Origin: Methanothermococcus thermolithotrophicus DSM 2095
Lineage (GTDB): Archaea > AGJL01 > Methanococci > Methanococcales > Methanococcaceae
Length of the DNA: 64,000 nucleotides
Assembly (NCBI RefSeq): GCF_946463545.1
Contig: NZ_OX296583.1
Span: forward strand, 434,001 to 498,000
Direction: 5' to 3'
The notes below the pieces were generated by a model. That model ran no database searches and had not been told where the DNA came from. It saw nothing but the letters and a program-made list of their open reading frames with translations. Position 1 is the stretch's first letter. Every line of letters begins with the position of its first letter. Below, piece after piece: positions 27,872 to 38,784 of the stretch. A program made the translations under genes and the position numbers.

Positions 27872-30800
27872 ATGGAGAATGTTAAAATTATTTACAACGA
27901 TAAAAATAAAAAAGACGAAGATTTTTATGAAGAGTTTATTAACGCATTGAAGAGTGAGGAAAAAGTTTTTAATTTAAATGATTGTGTTATCGATGGTAGC
28001 GTTTCTATTGTTGATATTTACAATAAAATTATCAAAGAAGAAGAAAATTTAAAAAATAGATTAATAAAAGAAAAAAATGGGGATATTTGCATTGATATTG
28101 ATATTAAAATTGATTTTACAAATGTTGAATTTAAAGGGCATGTTAATTTTTATACTGGAGCGTATAGTAAGAGAACAATCCCGGGATATAATTACAATGG
28201 AAAATTAACTTTTTCAAAGCCATTTATATTTGTGAATTGTAAAGTTGTTGGGGATTTTAAAGCTATGAATTGTAAATTTGAATCTGAAGCCAATTTTTCA
28301 AGTTCTATTTTTGTAAGAGATGCTGATTTTAGAAATTCTGAATTTCATGAAATGGTAAGATTCAACAACACGGTATTTAGCGAATATATGAAAGATTATG
28401 ATGGAAGTAGCAATTTTAAGAATGTTGATTTTTCAGGGGTTACATTCAAACATTTATGTTTTTTTGATGAAGCAGAGCTTTATGGAAAAGCTGAATTTTC
28501 AGGATTATTATTTAAATCTGAAAATGATGAAGTTGGTTTTAAATATTCTAATTTTTCACATGGAGTTTCTTTCAAAAAAGTTAAATTTTTTGGAGAAGTT
28601 CATTTTGGTTCATATTTTAGCAATAATAATTCAATAAATGCTATTGAAAATGTTAGTTTTGAAGAATCCGAATTCCATGGTAAAACATCATTCTATAACT
28701 CTGAATTTGATGCACAGGCATATTTTGAAAAATGTAAGTTCAAAGGAGAAACTTATTTCCAAAGTATGGTATTTAAAAATATTGTTAGTTTTGATAAATC
28801 AGTATTTGACAACCATACAGAATTTGCATGTAGTTTTGAAAGTATAATATCATTTAAAGAAACAGAATTTAATCATAGTGTTAATTTCATCTCGACAAAA
28901 TTCAGTTCGAGTGATGAAAAAATTAAATCTCTTTTTAGTAAAAATTTCAATGAGGAAGACCTAAATAATACTGCATATACTAATTTTATCGGAACAAAAT
29001 TTAACAACGCTTCATTTATATATTCCAATTTCAATACTGGCGTATTATTTCGTGGAGTTGAGTTTAAAAATGTGGATTTTTATGGTACTAAATTTAAAAG
29101 CGTATCATTTGAATTTTGCATATGTGATGGCGATTTTGTATTTTCTAATGAATATCCCAATATCAAAACAGAAGATATGGAAACGGTATTTAAAGGGGAT
29201 GTATATATTAAATCTTGTTCTTTTAATTACATAGTTATATTTGATGGAATTAGATTTGAAAAGAATGTTGAAGTTATTGGATGTGAGTTTAAAAGAAAAT
29301 TTAAATTAACAAATAGCTATGTTATTGGGAATATTACCATACAATCTTCAGAATTTAACAATATATTATTATCTGATTCTGAATTTATGGAGTATGTCAA
29401 TTTTATAGATTTGTATTTTGAAAAGTATGCTAAATTCTCAAATTTAACATTTGAAAAATCCACAAAATTTTCAGAAACTATATTCAAATTAGTAGAGTTT
29501 CTGGACATATCATTCAAGATGGCAGTATTCTCAGAAATTATCTTTGAAGACATTATTTCATTTAAAAATAAAAATAATGAGTGTAATGCAGGAATTTTAA
29601 TTTTTAACTCAGTTAGTTTTAAAAATTCTGCAACTTTTTTTAATATCCCATTGTCAAGAACTTCATTCTTACTAACAGATACAAAAAACGCAACGATTAT
29701 TACAAACAATAACGATAATAGAACGATTATTACAAACAATAACGATAATAGAACTTTGGACGATTTATTATTGAAGTTAGTTAAAGAAGACATGAGTGAG
29801 ATAAAAGAAAATTATCATAAAATAAAAAAGTTAGAAAGAGAACTAAAATTAATTAAAGAAAATAAAGAAAAAATTATAGAAATAATGGAAAATAATGAAA
29901 TTAAAACACTTACCTACAGTATTGAAAAAGTAAATGAAGAAATAAAAAAAGTAAATGAAGAAATAAATGAACTAAAATACTCAATTAAAAATAACAAAGA
30001 AAAAATCAAAGATAGTATAGAATATGATAAAGAAGTTAAAAAGCTTAAAGAATTAGAAAATGAACTAAAAGAAAAACGGAAAGAATTAGAAAATGAACTA
30101 AAAGAAAAACGGAAAGAATCAGAAAAATTAATTAATAGAATGAAGCCAAAAATAAAAAATATTATTAATTGTGAAGATGATGAGGCCCATACATTATTCT
30201 TAGAAATTTTTATAGAAACTCTTTTACCATATTTGAGGGAAGAGACAGTTGTAAAAGAATATCGGGACATAAGAATGTCATTTGAAAATAATAGAACTTA
30301 TGTTGAAGCGTCTGAATTATTTATTTATGAAATGGATTTAATAAGAGAAAGCACTATGCCACATTATGAAAAATTTAGAAACTATATGATAAATCAAGAT
30401 ATTCCTATAATTTCAATGTGTTTAATAATGTTATCTATAGTTGGATTATTATTGGGTGCGTATCCACTAATTATATTCGTATTATTTTTAACAATAGTGA
30501 TAACATCCATAATATTGTATAACGCTCGAAACAACATCTTAAAGTATTTAAAACATTCAAAAGAAATTTTAGAAGGAATTGCATTTGACATATATAAGAC
30601 AACTTCAAATTATGGAGAATCTATGGCAAAACCTTTGGTAATTTCTTTAATTTTTGTGTTGTTTGCATTCCCTATTTTATTACCAAACATTAATTTGGAA
30701 GTTATTATTAAACCAATTGGTTTATCCATTTATAATGGTGCGCCAGAACCATTAAAAACTACAATTTTACATTATGATGAATTACTTGGGCAAACATTAA

Positions 30801-30973
30801 GGGCATTTTTCCAATTAGGAATTGATAATAATATTATAAATTCAACAAATAGCACAATACAAAAAGAGCAGTTAAAAACATTGGCAAGTTATGAGTGGGC
30901 TATAAGAGTTATTTCACTAATTTTAATAGGTAGCATACTAATAGCAATCAAAAGAAGATTAGAAAGAAGATAA
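27872..30973 (+). CDS. Giant pentapeptide-repeat protein with coiled coil and C-terminal membrane domain
   Basis: 1033 residues from ATG 27872 (GGGGGGAATT upstream). Residues about 90-620 repeat with phenylalanine every fifth position (NFSSSIF, DADFRNSEF, AYFEKCKFKGETYF), the right-handed quadrilateral beta-helix of pentapeptide repeats. A lysine/glutamate coiled coil follows (about 640-760) containing two internal DNA-level duplications, then at least three hydrophobic segments (IISMCLIMLSIVGLLLGAYP, PLVISLIFVLFAFPILLP, WAIRVISLILIGSILIAI). Some pentapeptide proteins are fused to ion channels, but I see no TVGYG-type selectivity filter here. Probably a membrane-anchored intracellular scaffold; function unknown. 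Gene-island context suggests it is accessory. Confidence 0.8.
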   Translation: MENVKIIYNDKNKKDEDFYEEFINALKSEEKVFNLNDCVIDGSVSIVDIYNKIIKEEENLKNRLIKEKNGDICIDIDIKIDFTNVEFKGHVNFYTGAYSKRTIPGYNYNGKLTFSKPFIFVNCKVVGDFKAMNCKFESEANFSSSIFVRDADFRNSEFHEMVRFNNTVFSEYMKDYDGSSNFKNVDFSGVTFKHLCFFDEAELYGKAEFSGLLFKSENDEVGFKYSNFSHGVSFKKVKFFGEVHFGSYFSNNNSINAIENVSFEESEFHGKTSFYNSEFDAQAYFEKCKFKGETYFQSMVFKNIVSFDKSVFDNHTEFACSFESIISFKETEFNHSVNFISTKFSSSDEKIKSLFSKNFNEEDLNNTAYTNFIGTKFNNASFIYSNFNTGVLFRGVEFKNVDFYGTKFKSVSFEFCICDGDFVFSNEYPNIKTEDMETVFKGDVYIKSCSFNYIVIFDGIRFEKNVEVIGCEFKRKFKLTNSYVIGNITIQSSEFNNILLSDSEFMEYVNFIDLYFEKYAKFSNLTFEKSTKFSETIFKLVEFLDISFKMAVFSEIIFEDIISFKNKNNECNAGILIFNSVSFKNSATFFNIPLSRTSFLLTDTKNATIITNNNDNRTIITNNNDNRTLDDLLLKLVKEDMSEIKENYHKIKKLERELKLIKENKEKIIEIMENNEIKTLTYSIEKVNEEIKKVNEEINELKYSIKNNKEKIKDSIEYDKEVKKLKELENELKEKRKELENELKEKRKESEKLINRMKPKIKNIINCEDDEAHTLFLEIFIETLLPYLREETVVKEYRDIRMSFENNRTYVEASELFIYEMDLIRESTMPHYEKFRNYMINQDIPIISMCLIMLSIVGLLLGAYPLIIFVLFLTIVITSIILYNARNNILKYLKHSKEILEGIAFDIYKTTSNYGESMAKPLVISLIFVLFAFPILLPNINLEVIIKPIGLSIYNGAPEPLKTTILHYDELLGQTLRAFFQLGIDNNIINSTNSTIQKEQLKTLASYEWAIRVISLILIGSILIAIKRRLERR
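29693..29754 (+). repeat. 30-bp in-frame tandem duplication in the pentapeptide gene
   Basis: Two adjacent copies of a 30-base unit encoding TIITNNNDNR, at the junction between beta-helix and coiled coil; base-for-base identical, so recent. Confidence 0.85.
30048..30116 (+). repeat. 33-bp in-frame tandem duplication in the pentapeptide gene
   Basis: Two identical 33-base units encoding KELENELKEKR in the coiled coil. The heptad spacing is kept approximately (11 residues, hendecad). Confidence 0.8.
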
Positions 30974-31017
30974 GCAAGTTAAAACAAGTTAATAATTATA
31001 AATATTTTCTATTTTCC

Positions 31018-31075
31018 TTAACTTAAAGTTTATGCAACGAAAAATTTTTAAACATGCACCATAAACTTAAGTTAA
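31018..31075. promoter_or_regulatory. 16-bp inverted repeat flanking the alaS core promoter
   Basis: TTAACTTAAAGTTTATG (31018-31034) and CATAAACTTAAGTTAA (31060-31075) are inverted copies differing by one extra A. Between them lies CGAAAAATTTTTAAAC (31038-31053), a BRE/TATA. The right arm covers the expected start of transcription, 25 bases before the start codon. Either a pair of regulator-binding sites or a leader hairpin. Confidence 0.5.
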
Positions 31076-31099
31076 ATTTAAATTTATCTGGTGGTCACT

Positions 31100-33820
31100 G
31101 TGGAAATAAAACATGATTATAGAGTTAAGCTCTTTGATGAAATGGGATTCATGAGAAAAAAATGTAAGGAATGCGGACAGTACTTCTGGACATTGGACCC
31201 AGATAGAGAAACCTGCGGGGACAGTCCTTGTGATAAGTATTCATTTATCGGAAATCCAATAACAAAGAAAAAATACACCTACAACGAAATGGTTAAAGAA
31301 TACATTAAGTTCTTTGAAGAAAATGGGCACACACCAATAAAAAGGTCTCCAGTAATTGCAAGAAGATGGAGAGACGATATCCTTTTAACTATTGCATCTA
31401 TTGCAGTATTTCAGCCTTGGGTAACTAAAGGAATAGTTGAACCTGTTGCAAATCCACTTGTAATTGCCCAACCATGTATAAGATTAAACGATATAGACAA
31501 TGTTGGAAGAACAGGTAGACACATGACCTGCTTTACCATGGCAGCTCACCACGCATTCAACAAGGAAGACGATTTCAAATACTGGACAGATAAAACCGTG
31601 GAGCTCTGTTTCAACTTCATGAAGAGACTTGGAATAGATGAAAAATCAATTACATTTATTGAGAGCTGGTGGGAAGGTGGAGGAAACGCAGGACCTTGTT
31701 ATGAAGTTATAACCCATGGTGTTGAGCTCGCCACATTAGTTTTCATGCAGTATGAAAAAATAGGCGACTCCTACAAAGAAATTCCATTAAAAATAGTGGA
31801 TACTGGTTACGGTATTGAGAGATTTGTATGGGCTTCACAAGGCACTCCTACAGCTTACGATGCTGTCTTTGGCAACATAGTTAAAAAATTAAAGGAAAAT
31901 GCAGGTATAGATAAAATATTTGAAAGCCAGGATTCAAGTTCCATTGCTAGCGCTCAGGATGTTGAAAGAATTTTGGCAGAAAGTGCCACACTTGCAGGAT
32001 TGATGGATATTGAAAACGTTGGAGATTTAAGAGTCCTAAGAAAAAAAGTAGCTGAAAAAATCGGAATGGATGTAAATGAGCTCGATAAGATATTGAGCCC
32101 ATTGGAGTACATCTATGCTATTGCAGACCATACAAGATGTCTTTCATTTATGTTTGGAGATGGAATCGTTCCTTCAAACGTAAGGGAAGGATATTTGGCA
32201 AGATTGGTTTTAAGAAAAACTTTAAGGTACATGGATAAAGTTGGAATCTCCATACCTCTCAAAGAAATAATATGCATGCAGCTCGAGGATTTAAAGGACC
32301 TTTATCCAGAACTAATGGAAATGAAAGATTATATAATGGACGTTGTAGATGCTGAAGAGAAAAAATATATCCAAACCATCAACAGAGGAAGAGGAATTGT
32401 CGAAAGAATGGTTAAATCAAAAACCGAAATATCATTGGATGACTTAATCGAGCTCTACGACAGTAATGGACTACCTCCAGAGGTTGTGCAGGATATCGTT
32501 GAAGAAATAAATAAGAAGGGCAAGAAGGAAATAAAAGTAACAGTCCCAGACAACTTCTATACAATAGTCGCAGAGAGACACGAAGAAGAGGGTGTAGAAG
32601 AACCTAAAGCCAAAAAACAAGAATTACCTGACGTTGATGCACCGGAAACCGAACTTTTATTCTACAAGAATCCTAAACAAAAAGAATTTGAAGGAAAAGT
32701 ATTGAGAACAGTTGGAGACTATGTTATACTGGATAAAACAATATTCTACCCAGAAGGTGGAGGTCAAAAGTACGACATAGGATATTTAAACGATATAAAA
32801 GTTTTAGAAGTTCAAAAGAAAAACGGAATAGTTTATCACAAGGTCCCAGAAGTAAGTAGATTTAAAGAAGGAGACATAGTAAAAGGAACAATAGATTGGA
32901 TAAACAGAGAAAAACTCATGAGAAACCACACTGCAACCCACATAATAAACGCAGCAGCTCAGAAGGTTTTAGGAAAACACGTTTGGCAGACAGGTTCAAA
33001 TGTAGATACTGAAAAAGGAAGGTTGGACATTACCCACTATGAAAGAATTACAAGAGAACAGCTAAAAGAAATTGAAAAAATAGCAAATGATATAGTCCTA
33101 AAGGGAATAAACGTAAAATCTTCATTTATGAGCAGAAACGAAGCAGAACAAAAGTATGGGTTTAGAATATACCAAGGTGGGGTTGTACCCGGCAACACAC
33201 TCAGAATAATTGAAATTGAAGGTACTGATGTGGAAGCCTGTGGTGGTACACACTGTGAAAATACAAGTGAAGTAGGATTCATAAAAATACTTAAAACCGA
33301 AAGAATCCAAGACGGTGTTGAAAGGCTGGAATACACAAGTGGAACAAACTCAGTTGAAGAAGTTCAAAAAATTGAAGATTTCTTAATTGAATCTGCAGAT
33401 ATACTGGGAGTTCCAACAACTCAGCTCCCAAAAACAGTTAAAAGATTCTTCGAAGAATGGAAGGAACAGAAGAAAACTATCGAGGAGCTCCAAAAGAAAA
33501 TTGGAGAATTTAAAAAATACGAGCTCGCAAACAAATTTGAAAAAGTCGGAGAGTATGATGTTCTAGTGGAATTAGTAACCGGAACACAGAAGGAATTAAT
33601 GTCAATTGCAGACAACATTACAGGAGAAAACTCAATTGTCGTACTCCTAAATGAAAATAACTATATCCTCTGTAAGAGAGGTAAAAACGTTAACTTAAGT
33701 ATGAAAGAATTAATAAGAACAATAGCCAAAGGTGGAGGTAAGGACGACCTTGCCCAAGGAAAGTATTCTGATGATATCGAATCAATAAAGGCAAAAGTTA
33801 TAGGAGCTCTCCAGTCTTAA
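31100..33820 (+). CDS. alaS: Alanyl-tRNA synthetase (archaeal type)
   Basis: Charges tRNA-Ala; class II. GTG 31100 follows GGTGGTCACT and gives 906 residues; the frame opens three codons earlier within the ribosome binding site. N-terminal archaeal zinc module (CKECGQYF ... CGDSPC), catalytic region [20 protein letters not shown] and [16 protein letters not shown], tRNA-binding middle, then the editing domain with HTATH and CGGTHCENT zinc ligands, and a C-terminal DHHA1 domain ([15 protein letters not shown]). Confidence 0.97.
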   Translation: MEIKHDYRVKLFDEMGFMRKKCKECGQYFWTLDPDRETCGDSPCDKYSFIGNPITKKKYTYNEMVKEYIKFFEENGHTPIKRSPVIARRWRDDILLTIASIAVFQPWVTKGIVEPVANPLVIAQPCIRLNDIDNVGRTGRHMTCFTMAAHHAFNKEDDFKYWTDKTVELCFNFMKRLGIDEKSITFIESWWEGGGNAGPCYEVITHGVELATLVFMQYEKIGDSYKEIPLKIVDTGYGIERFVWASQGTPTAYDAVFGNIVKKLKENAGIDKIFESQDSSSIASAQDVERILAESATLAGLMDIENVGDLRVLRKKVAEKIGMDVNELDKILSPLEYIYAIADHTRCLSFMFGDGIVPSNVREGYLARLVLRKTLRYMDKVGISIPLKEIICMQLEDLKDLYPELMEMKDYIMDVVDAEEKKYIQTINRGRGIVERMVKSKTEISLDDLIELYDSNGLPPEVVQDIVEEINKKGKKEIKVTVPDNFYTIVAERHEEEGVEEPKAKKQELPDVDAPETELLFYKNPKQKEFEGKVLRTVGDYVILDKTIFYPEGGGQKYDIGYLNDIKVLEVQKKNGIVYHKVPEVSRFKEGDIVKGTIDWINREKLMRNHTATHIINAAAQKVLGKHVWQTGSNVDTEKGRLDITHYERITREQLKEIEKIANDIVLKGINVKSSFMSRNEAEQKYGFRIYQGGVVPGNTLRIIEIEGTDVEACGGTHCENTSEVGFIKILKTERIQDGVERLEYTSGTNSVEEVQKIEDFLIESADILGVPTTQLPKTVKRFFEEWKEQKKTIEELQKKIGEFKKYELANKFEKVGEYDVLVELVTGTQKELMSIADNITGENSIVVLLNENNYILCKRGKNVNLSMKELIRTIAKGGGKDDLAQGKYSDDIESIKAKVIGALQS

Positions 33821-33973
33821 ATTGGATATATCATAAATTGAGTTTTATCCAAATTTAATATAAATTCACCTCTTTTTTCAGTTGTAGTCTTCACATAACT
33901 GCCAATATTGGCGTTAAGAGGTCTCAAAAAGTCATTAAATCATAACTTTTTGATCAAACTTCAATGTTCTTGA

Positions 33974-34092
33974 ATAGTCATTCTACAAACTATACATATA
34001 AGATTTTAAAAAATTCAAATTACAATAATTCTGTATTAGTTATAATTGAAATTTAAAGAATATTGAGTATAAATATTGTAGAACGATTATAT
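33974..34092. mobile_element. MITE-like inverted-repeat element, copy B
   Basis: Left ATAGTCATTCTACAA, right TTGTAGAACGATTATAT, a 12-15 base terminal inverted repeat; 119 bp, AT-rich. Shares AATTGAAATTTAAAG with copy C internally. It sits about 40 bases before the pantoate kinase ribosome binding site. The remainder of the gap 33821-33973 holds only an imperfect hairpin (CAAAAAGT/AACTTTTTG). Confidence 0.65.
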
Positions 34093-34140
34093 GTGCAAAA
34101 AGTTTGACTACCATATTCAAAAGAATTTTCAGGTGCTGAC

Positions 34141-35025
34141 ATGTTTATTCCGGGTCATATCACGGGTTTTTTCAAAATATGTAAAAATAAAGACGATATA
34201 TTAAAAACAGGCTCTACAGGGGCAGGCATAAATTTAAACAAAGGTACATACACCGAACTGGTTGAAGGAAAGGGAGGTATATATTTTAATGGTGAAAAGA
34301 TAGATTTATGTCCAGTTAAAGAAGTAATTAAAAATTACAAAGAATATTATAATTTAGATGAATTTGATTACAATATTATTCATAAATCTGATTTCCCACT
34401 TGGGTGTGGGTTAGGAACCTCTGGAAGTTGTACACTGGGAGCTGCATATGGGTTGAGCGAAATATATAAGTTTATAAATAATCATCAAGATAATAGATAT
34501 AACCATAAAAATAAAGATAATTATGAAATCGAAAATCCAATTGTAAAGTTGGCCCATATATCAGAAGTACAGTGTAGTACAGGTCTAGGTGATGTTATTG
34601 CACAATATACCAAAGGTTTTGTAATAAGAAAAAAACCAGGTTTTCCAATATCTGTTGAAAAAATTCATATTGAAGATATAGAAAACTACCATGTAGTAGT
34701 TGAGATACTCGGAAAAAAAGAAACTGACTCAATTATAAACAACCCCAACTGGATAGATAAAATCAATAAGACCTCCGACGAGCTACTTGGGAAACTTTTG
34801 AAAAAGCCAACTTTAAAAAACTTCATGGATCTTTCTCTTTATTTTGCTAAAAATACCGGACTTGCAAATGACAAAATACTCGAAATATGTGATGACTTAA
34901 AATTTACACTCGGAGCTTCTCAGGCGATGCTTGGAAATACGATATTCTGCATCTGCGAAAAAAATCAGCTGGATGATGTTCTGTCAATATTGAAAAATCC
35001 AATGGTTTGTAAAATATATCAGTAA
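34141..35025 (+). CDS. Pantoate kinase
   Basis: Archaeal route to coenzyme A: phosphorylates pantoate before condensation with beta-alanine. GHMP kinase of 294 residues beginning FIPGHITGFFKI, with the ATP loop PLGCGLGTSGSCTLGAAYGLS and the second motif ISEVQCSTGLGDVIAQYTKG, both specific to this subfamily. A lysine/asparagine-rich stretch near residue 120 (NNHQDNRYNHKNKDN) is a low-complexity insertion. GGTGCTGAC precedes the ATG. The gene lies between two MITE-like copies (B and C). The other archaeal CoA gene in the window is the DUF359 kinase at 15789. Confidence 0.9.
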   Translation: MFIPGHITGFFKICKNKDDILKTGSTGAGINLNKGTYTELVEGKGGIYFNGEKIDLCPVKEVIKNYKEYYNLDEFDYNIIHKSDFPLGCGLGTSGSCTLGAAYGLSEIYKFINNHQDNRYNHKNKDNYEIENPIVKLAHISEVQCSTGLGDVIAQYTKGFVIRKKPGFPISVEKIHIEDIENYHVVVEILGKKETDSIINNPNWIDKINKTSDELLGKLLKKPTLKNFMDLSLYFAKNTGLANDKILEICDDLKFTLGASQAMLGNTIFCICEKNQLDDVLSILKNPMVCKIYQ

Positions 35026-35142
35026 TATAGTCGTTCTACGAATACATTCCATAAATATTTCTTTAAATTGAAATTTAAAGCATATTTAATACTATTTAAA
35101 ATTTAAGTATGTTAAATGAAATCTAATTGCAGAACGACCATA
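35026..35142. mobile_element. MITE-like inverted-repeat element, copy C
   Basis: Begins one base after the pantoate kinase stop codon with TATAGTCGTTCTACGAA and ends TTGCAGAACGACCATA; 117 bp. The left end is identical over 17 bases to the partial copy at 63981. It lies 46 bases upstream of htpX. Confidence 0.7.
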
Positions 35143-35187
35143 AAAATAATAAGAATAAAAAATAACAAAAAATAGGAACGTGAGAAA

Positions 35188-36045
35188 ATGATGGCCACAC
35201 TAAAAGTCATTTTACTTATGGGAGTTTTAACAGGTTTACTTTATGGAGCATTTATGTTGCTCAACATCCATCCGGTGCTGGCAATAATGTTCGCATTGGT
35301 GCCAAACTTAATAGCTTACTTCTACAGCGATAAATTAGTTTTAATGAGCTACGGTGCAAAAATAGTAGATGAACATGAATTCCCTACACTCCACAGGATA
35401 GTTGAAAAAATCGCCAATAAGGCAGGGATTCCAAAACCGAAGATAGCCATAGTTGATACTCCAACGCCAAATGCCTTTGCAACAGGAAGAAGTCCAAAGA
35501 ATGCAGTTGTAGCGGTTACTACGGGAATTTTAAGTCTTCTATCAAAAGAAGAACTCGAAGGAGTGATAGCTCACGAGATTAGCCACATTAAACATAGGGA
35601 CATACTTGTAAGTACAATTGTTGCTACAATGGCTGGAGCTATTGTCTATATTGCAAACTGGCTCCAGTGGGGGATGTTCTTTGGATTTGGGCAGGATGAT
35701 GAAGATAACCCAGTACACCTGATAGGTACCTTGTTATTTATATTTTTAGCCCCAATTGCAGCAACACTTGTGCAGTTTGCCATTTCACGGCAGAGGGAAT
35801 ATTTTGCAGACGAAGACGGGGCGAAACTATCCAACCCATACTATTTGGCAAATGCCCTTTCAAAACTTGAAAAAGGGGTTAGATACCACCCAATGGAAAA
35901 AGGAAATCCTGCAACAGAGCATATGTTCATAGTAAACCCATTTAAAGGAGATACTTTAATTAAATTATTCTCAACGCACCCTCCAACAGAAGAGAGGATA
36001 AGGCGATTAATGGAAATGGCAAGAAATCCAAGATATTTAGGGTAA
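35188..36045 (+). CDS. htpX: HtpX-type membrane metalloprotease
   Basis: M48 zinc protease for membrane protein quality control. 285 residues: two N-terminal helices (ILLMGVLTGLLYGAFMLL; VLAIMFALVPNLIAYFY), zinc motif HEISH (His129, Glu130, His133), two further helices, and the third ligand region SRQREYFADEDGA. The C-terminus STHPPTEERIRRL is family-typical. Two ATGs are adjacent at the start; either could be used. Confidence 0.94.
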   Translation: MMATLKVILLMGVLTGLLYGAFMLLNIHPVLAIMFALVPNLIAYFYSDKLVLMSYGAKIVDEHEFPTLHRIVEKIANKAGIPKPKIAIVDTPTPNAFATGRSPKNAVVAVTTGILSLLSKEELEGVIAHEISHIKHRDILVSTIVATMAGAIVYIANWLQWGMFFGFGQDDEDNPVHLIGTLLFIFLAPIAATLVQFAISRQREYFADEDGAKLSNPYYLANALSKLEKGVRYHPMEKGNPATEHMFIVNPFKGDTLIKLFSTHPPTEERIRRLMEMARNPRYLG

Positions 36046-36145
36046 TTTATGAATATCAAAAGGTTTTCAAAACCCTTAACAAGTTATGGAAATCAATATT
36101 TTCAACATCCTTAACGGGAAAACCAGACAATAATTGAGGATAACT

Positions 36146-36874
36146 ATGGAGATAAACAACACCTACAAACAGGATAAAGAACCGCACATGGGATTTGAAA
36201 AGGAGCTCTACTCCCTTCATGATGAGATTGGTTTAACGGTGGTTGCGGATAATAGAATAGGGGTCCTACATAAACTGACTGGAATTATCTCAAAGTTAAA
36301 TGGAAATATACTATACACCCAGCAGTTTATAAAAAACAAAGATAAGGGATTAATTTATATGGAAATTGAAGGAATAGACAACGAAAAAAAACTTATAGAA
36401 AATATAAGAAGCTTGGACTGCGTACTCGATGTTGAGATACACAATAGTCTTAAAAAAATATTTGGTAAAAGAGTGATAATAGTAGGCGGAGGAGCTCAGG
36501 TGTCTCAAGTAGCCATAGGTGCAATAAGCGAAGCAGATAGACACAACATAAGGGGGGAAAGAATCAGTGTGGATACCATGCCAGTAGTTGGGGAAGAAAA
36601 CTTAGCTGATGCAGTTTTAGCTGTTGAAAAACTACCAAGAGTGGGAGTTTTAGTACTTGCTGGCTCTTTAATGGGGGGAAAAATAACTGAAGCCATAAAA
36701 AGACTTAAGGAAAAAACAGACGTTCATGTAATATCCTTAAACATGTTTGGAAGTGCTCCAAAAGTTGCAGATCTGGTGATTACCGACCCTGTTCAGGCGG
36801 GAGTAGTAGCAGTTATGGCTGTCGCATATACTGCAAAGTTTGATATCAATAAGGTAAAGGGCAAAATTATCTAA
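36146..36874 (+). CDS. ACT-domain protein (DUF5612)
   Basis: 242 residues from ATG 36146, which has GAGGATAACT upstream. Residues about 20-95 form an ACT domain ([26 protein letters not shown]), usually a small-molecule (often amino acid) sensor. The rest is a conserved methanogen-type domain with glycine loops ([37 protein letters not shown]) reminiscent of a nucleotide-binding fold. Probably regulatory; ligand unknown. Confidence 0.75.
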   Translation: MEINNTYKQDKEPHMGFEKELYSLHDEIGLTVVADNRIGVLHKLTGIISKLNGNILYTQQFIKNKDKGLIYMEIEGIDNEKKLIENIRSLDCVLDVEIHNSLKKIFGKRVIIVGGGAQVSQVAIGAISEADRHNIRGERISVDTMPVVGEENLADAVLAVEKLPRVGVLVLAGSLMGGKITEAIKRLKEKTDVHVISLNMFGSAPKVADLVITDPVQAGVVAVMAVAYTAKFDINKVKGKII

Positions 36875-37007
36875 TTTTAAAAATTTATTATTACTATTTT
36901 ATTTTCTTCCCATGAATCAAAAACTATGTACTTACTACAAAAATTAGTATACAGGACTTAGCACAAAACTTCGATTTTCTAATTTCATGGCTATCATAGG
37001 TGTTGTT

Positions 37008-38729
37008 ATGATAATTTTAAAAAATGGGAATATTGTAGATATATACACAGGGGAAATAGTAAAAGGGAATATTGGAATACAAAATGGCAAAATAGCTTTT
37101 GTAGATTTAAATGACCAAATTTCTAACGAATTTCATAATTCATCAATTGGCTACAAAGTGGATAAAGTTATTGATTTAAAGGGAAAGTATGTTTCCCCGA
37201 CTTTTATAGACTCCCACATCCATATAGAATCTTCACACCAAATACCCTCTGAATTTGAAAAATATGCGCTTTTAAACGGAGTTACAAAGGTCGTAATAGA
37301 TCCCCACGAAATTGCAAATGTTCTGGGAATTGATGGAATAAAATTTATGCTGAACGATGCTAAAATCCTCAACGTTTTTTTAATGGTTCCATCCTGTGTT
37401 CCAGCTACAGCCTTGGAAACTAACGGAGCTGAAATTACTGCAAAAGATATTGAGAAACTATTTAAATATAATAATCGGATTCTTGGCCTTGGGGAGGTTA
37501 TGAACTACATAGGCGTTATAAATGGAGATAAAGAAGTTTTAGAAAAAATCGAAGTTGCCAAAAGATATAACAAACTGATAGATGGCCACTGCCCACAGCT
37601 AACTGGATTGGAGCTCTGTAAGTATATTGAAAAGGGAATAATGTCTGATCATGAATGTGTAGAACCTGAAGAGACTCTTGAAAAGCTTAGACTTGGATTA
37701 AAAATAATGGTTAGGGAAGGTTCTGCGTCAAAGAATATAGATATTTTAAAAATAAGGGAAAAAATTAACGACATGAGAAACTTGATGTTGGTTAGTGATG
37801 ACATCTCTGCAAAGGATTTAAAAAACGGATATATGCTAAATATACTAAAAAAAGCCACTAAATATGTCTCACCTGTTGAAGCCATACAGATGGTAACTAT
37901 CAATCCAGGTAATTATTTTGGTTTTGATGTAGGGATAAAACCATCAAATGAAGCTAATTTGATAATTTTTGATGATTTAAATGAATTTAAAGTTAGTAAA
38001 ATAATGGTAAATGGGAAATTCTTAGATGAGCTCTTAAACAATAACAACTACAATAACCATGATTTAAATCAAAAGAACAAAAGTATCAAAAAACTAAACA
38101 CGATACATTATGACTACAAAAATGAAGAAGATTTTTTAATAAACGGTATTGATAGTTTATATCATCAGTATCGGCATAGTGATTTTAAAATAAGAAGGTG
38201 TAGGGCAATAAAACCAATAAATAACTCATTAATAACCAAAGAGAAAATTATAAAGTTGGATGATGCAAAAGAGAAACTAAACGATAGAGAATTAAACAGA
38301 ATAGCCGTTGTTGAAAGGCACAAAAACACAAATAGAATTGGAAAAGGCCTTGTTGTGGATTTTCTAAAAAGAGGTACCTTGGCATCGTCATACTCTCATG
38401 ACAGTCATAATGTTGTTGTGGTTGGAAACGATCCTGCAGATATGGCAGTTGCAGTTAATTTTTTAAAGGATATTGGCGGCGGATTTGTGGCCGTTGAGAA
38501 TGGAAAAGTTGTTGAATATGTAATGCTAAACGTTGCAGGAATTATGGGGGATGATGGGGAGTACATTTTGAGAAAGACTGAATCTCTGGAAGAAAAAACA
38601 AAAGATTGGAGTGATTTTGAAAATATATTTTTATCAATGTCGTTTTTGACACTTCCTGTAATTCCAGAACTTAAAATAACCGATATGGGTCTTGTTAAGA
38701 ATATGGAGATTGTAGATCTGTTAATTTAA
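37008..38729 (+). CDS. ade: Adenine deaminase
   Basis: Adenine to hypoxanthine plus ammonia; amidohydrolase fold. 573 residues from ATG 37008 (AGGTGTTGTT upstream). Metal site DSHIHIESS, then [18 protein letters not shown] and [10 protein letters not shown]; the C-terminal domain has [13 protein letters not shown] and [15 protein letters not shown]. An asparagine/lysine-rich stretch at about 345-370 ([17 protein letters not shown]) between the two domains is a low-complexity insertion. Confidence 0.93.
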   Translation: MIILKNGNIVDIYTGEIVKGNIGIQNGKIAFVDLNDQISNEFHNSSIGYKVDKVIDLKGKYVSPTFIDSHIHIESSHQIPSEFEKYALLNGVTKVVIDPHEIANVLGIDGIKFMLNDAKILNVFLMVPSCVPATALETNGAEITAKDIEKLFKYNNRILGLGEVMNYIGVINGDKEVLEKIEVAKRYNKLIDGHCPQLTGLELCKYIEKGIMSDHECVEPEETLEKLRLGLKIMVREGSASKNIDILKIREKINDMRNLMLVSDDISAKDLKNGYMLNILKKATKYVSPVEAIQMVTINPGNYFGFDVGIKPSNEANLIIFDDLNEFKVSKIMVNGKFLDELLNNNNYNNHDLNQKNKSIKKLNTIHYDYKNEEDFLINGIDSLYHQYRHSDFKIRRCRAIKPINNSLITKEKIIKLDDAKEKLNDRELNRIAVVERHKNTNRIGKGLVVDFLKRGTLASSYSHDSHNVVVVGNDPADMAVAVNFLKDIGGGFVAVENGKVVEYVMLNVAGIMGDDGEYILRKTESLEEKTKDWSDFENIFLSMSFLTLPVIPELKITDMGLVKNMEIVDLLI

Positions 38730-38784
38730 TAGAATATAACTATAATAACTATAATTTTACAATATACACTATACGGTGATCTTT

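Noticed and set aside
29693-30116. Tandem repeats in the pentapeptide gene as part of the palindromic family
   Set aside because: They are direct, not inverted, repeats with no family tail; simple replication slippage explains them.
38025-38100. Asparagine-rich stretch of adenine deaminase as a palindromic-element insertion
   Set aside because: Only a short TGATTTAAATCA palindrome is present, without the stem-loop layout or tail; low-complexity expansion is enough.
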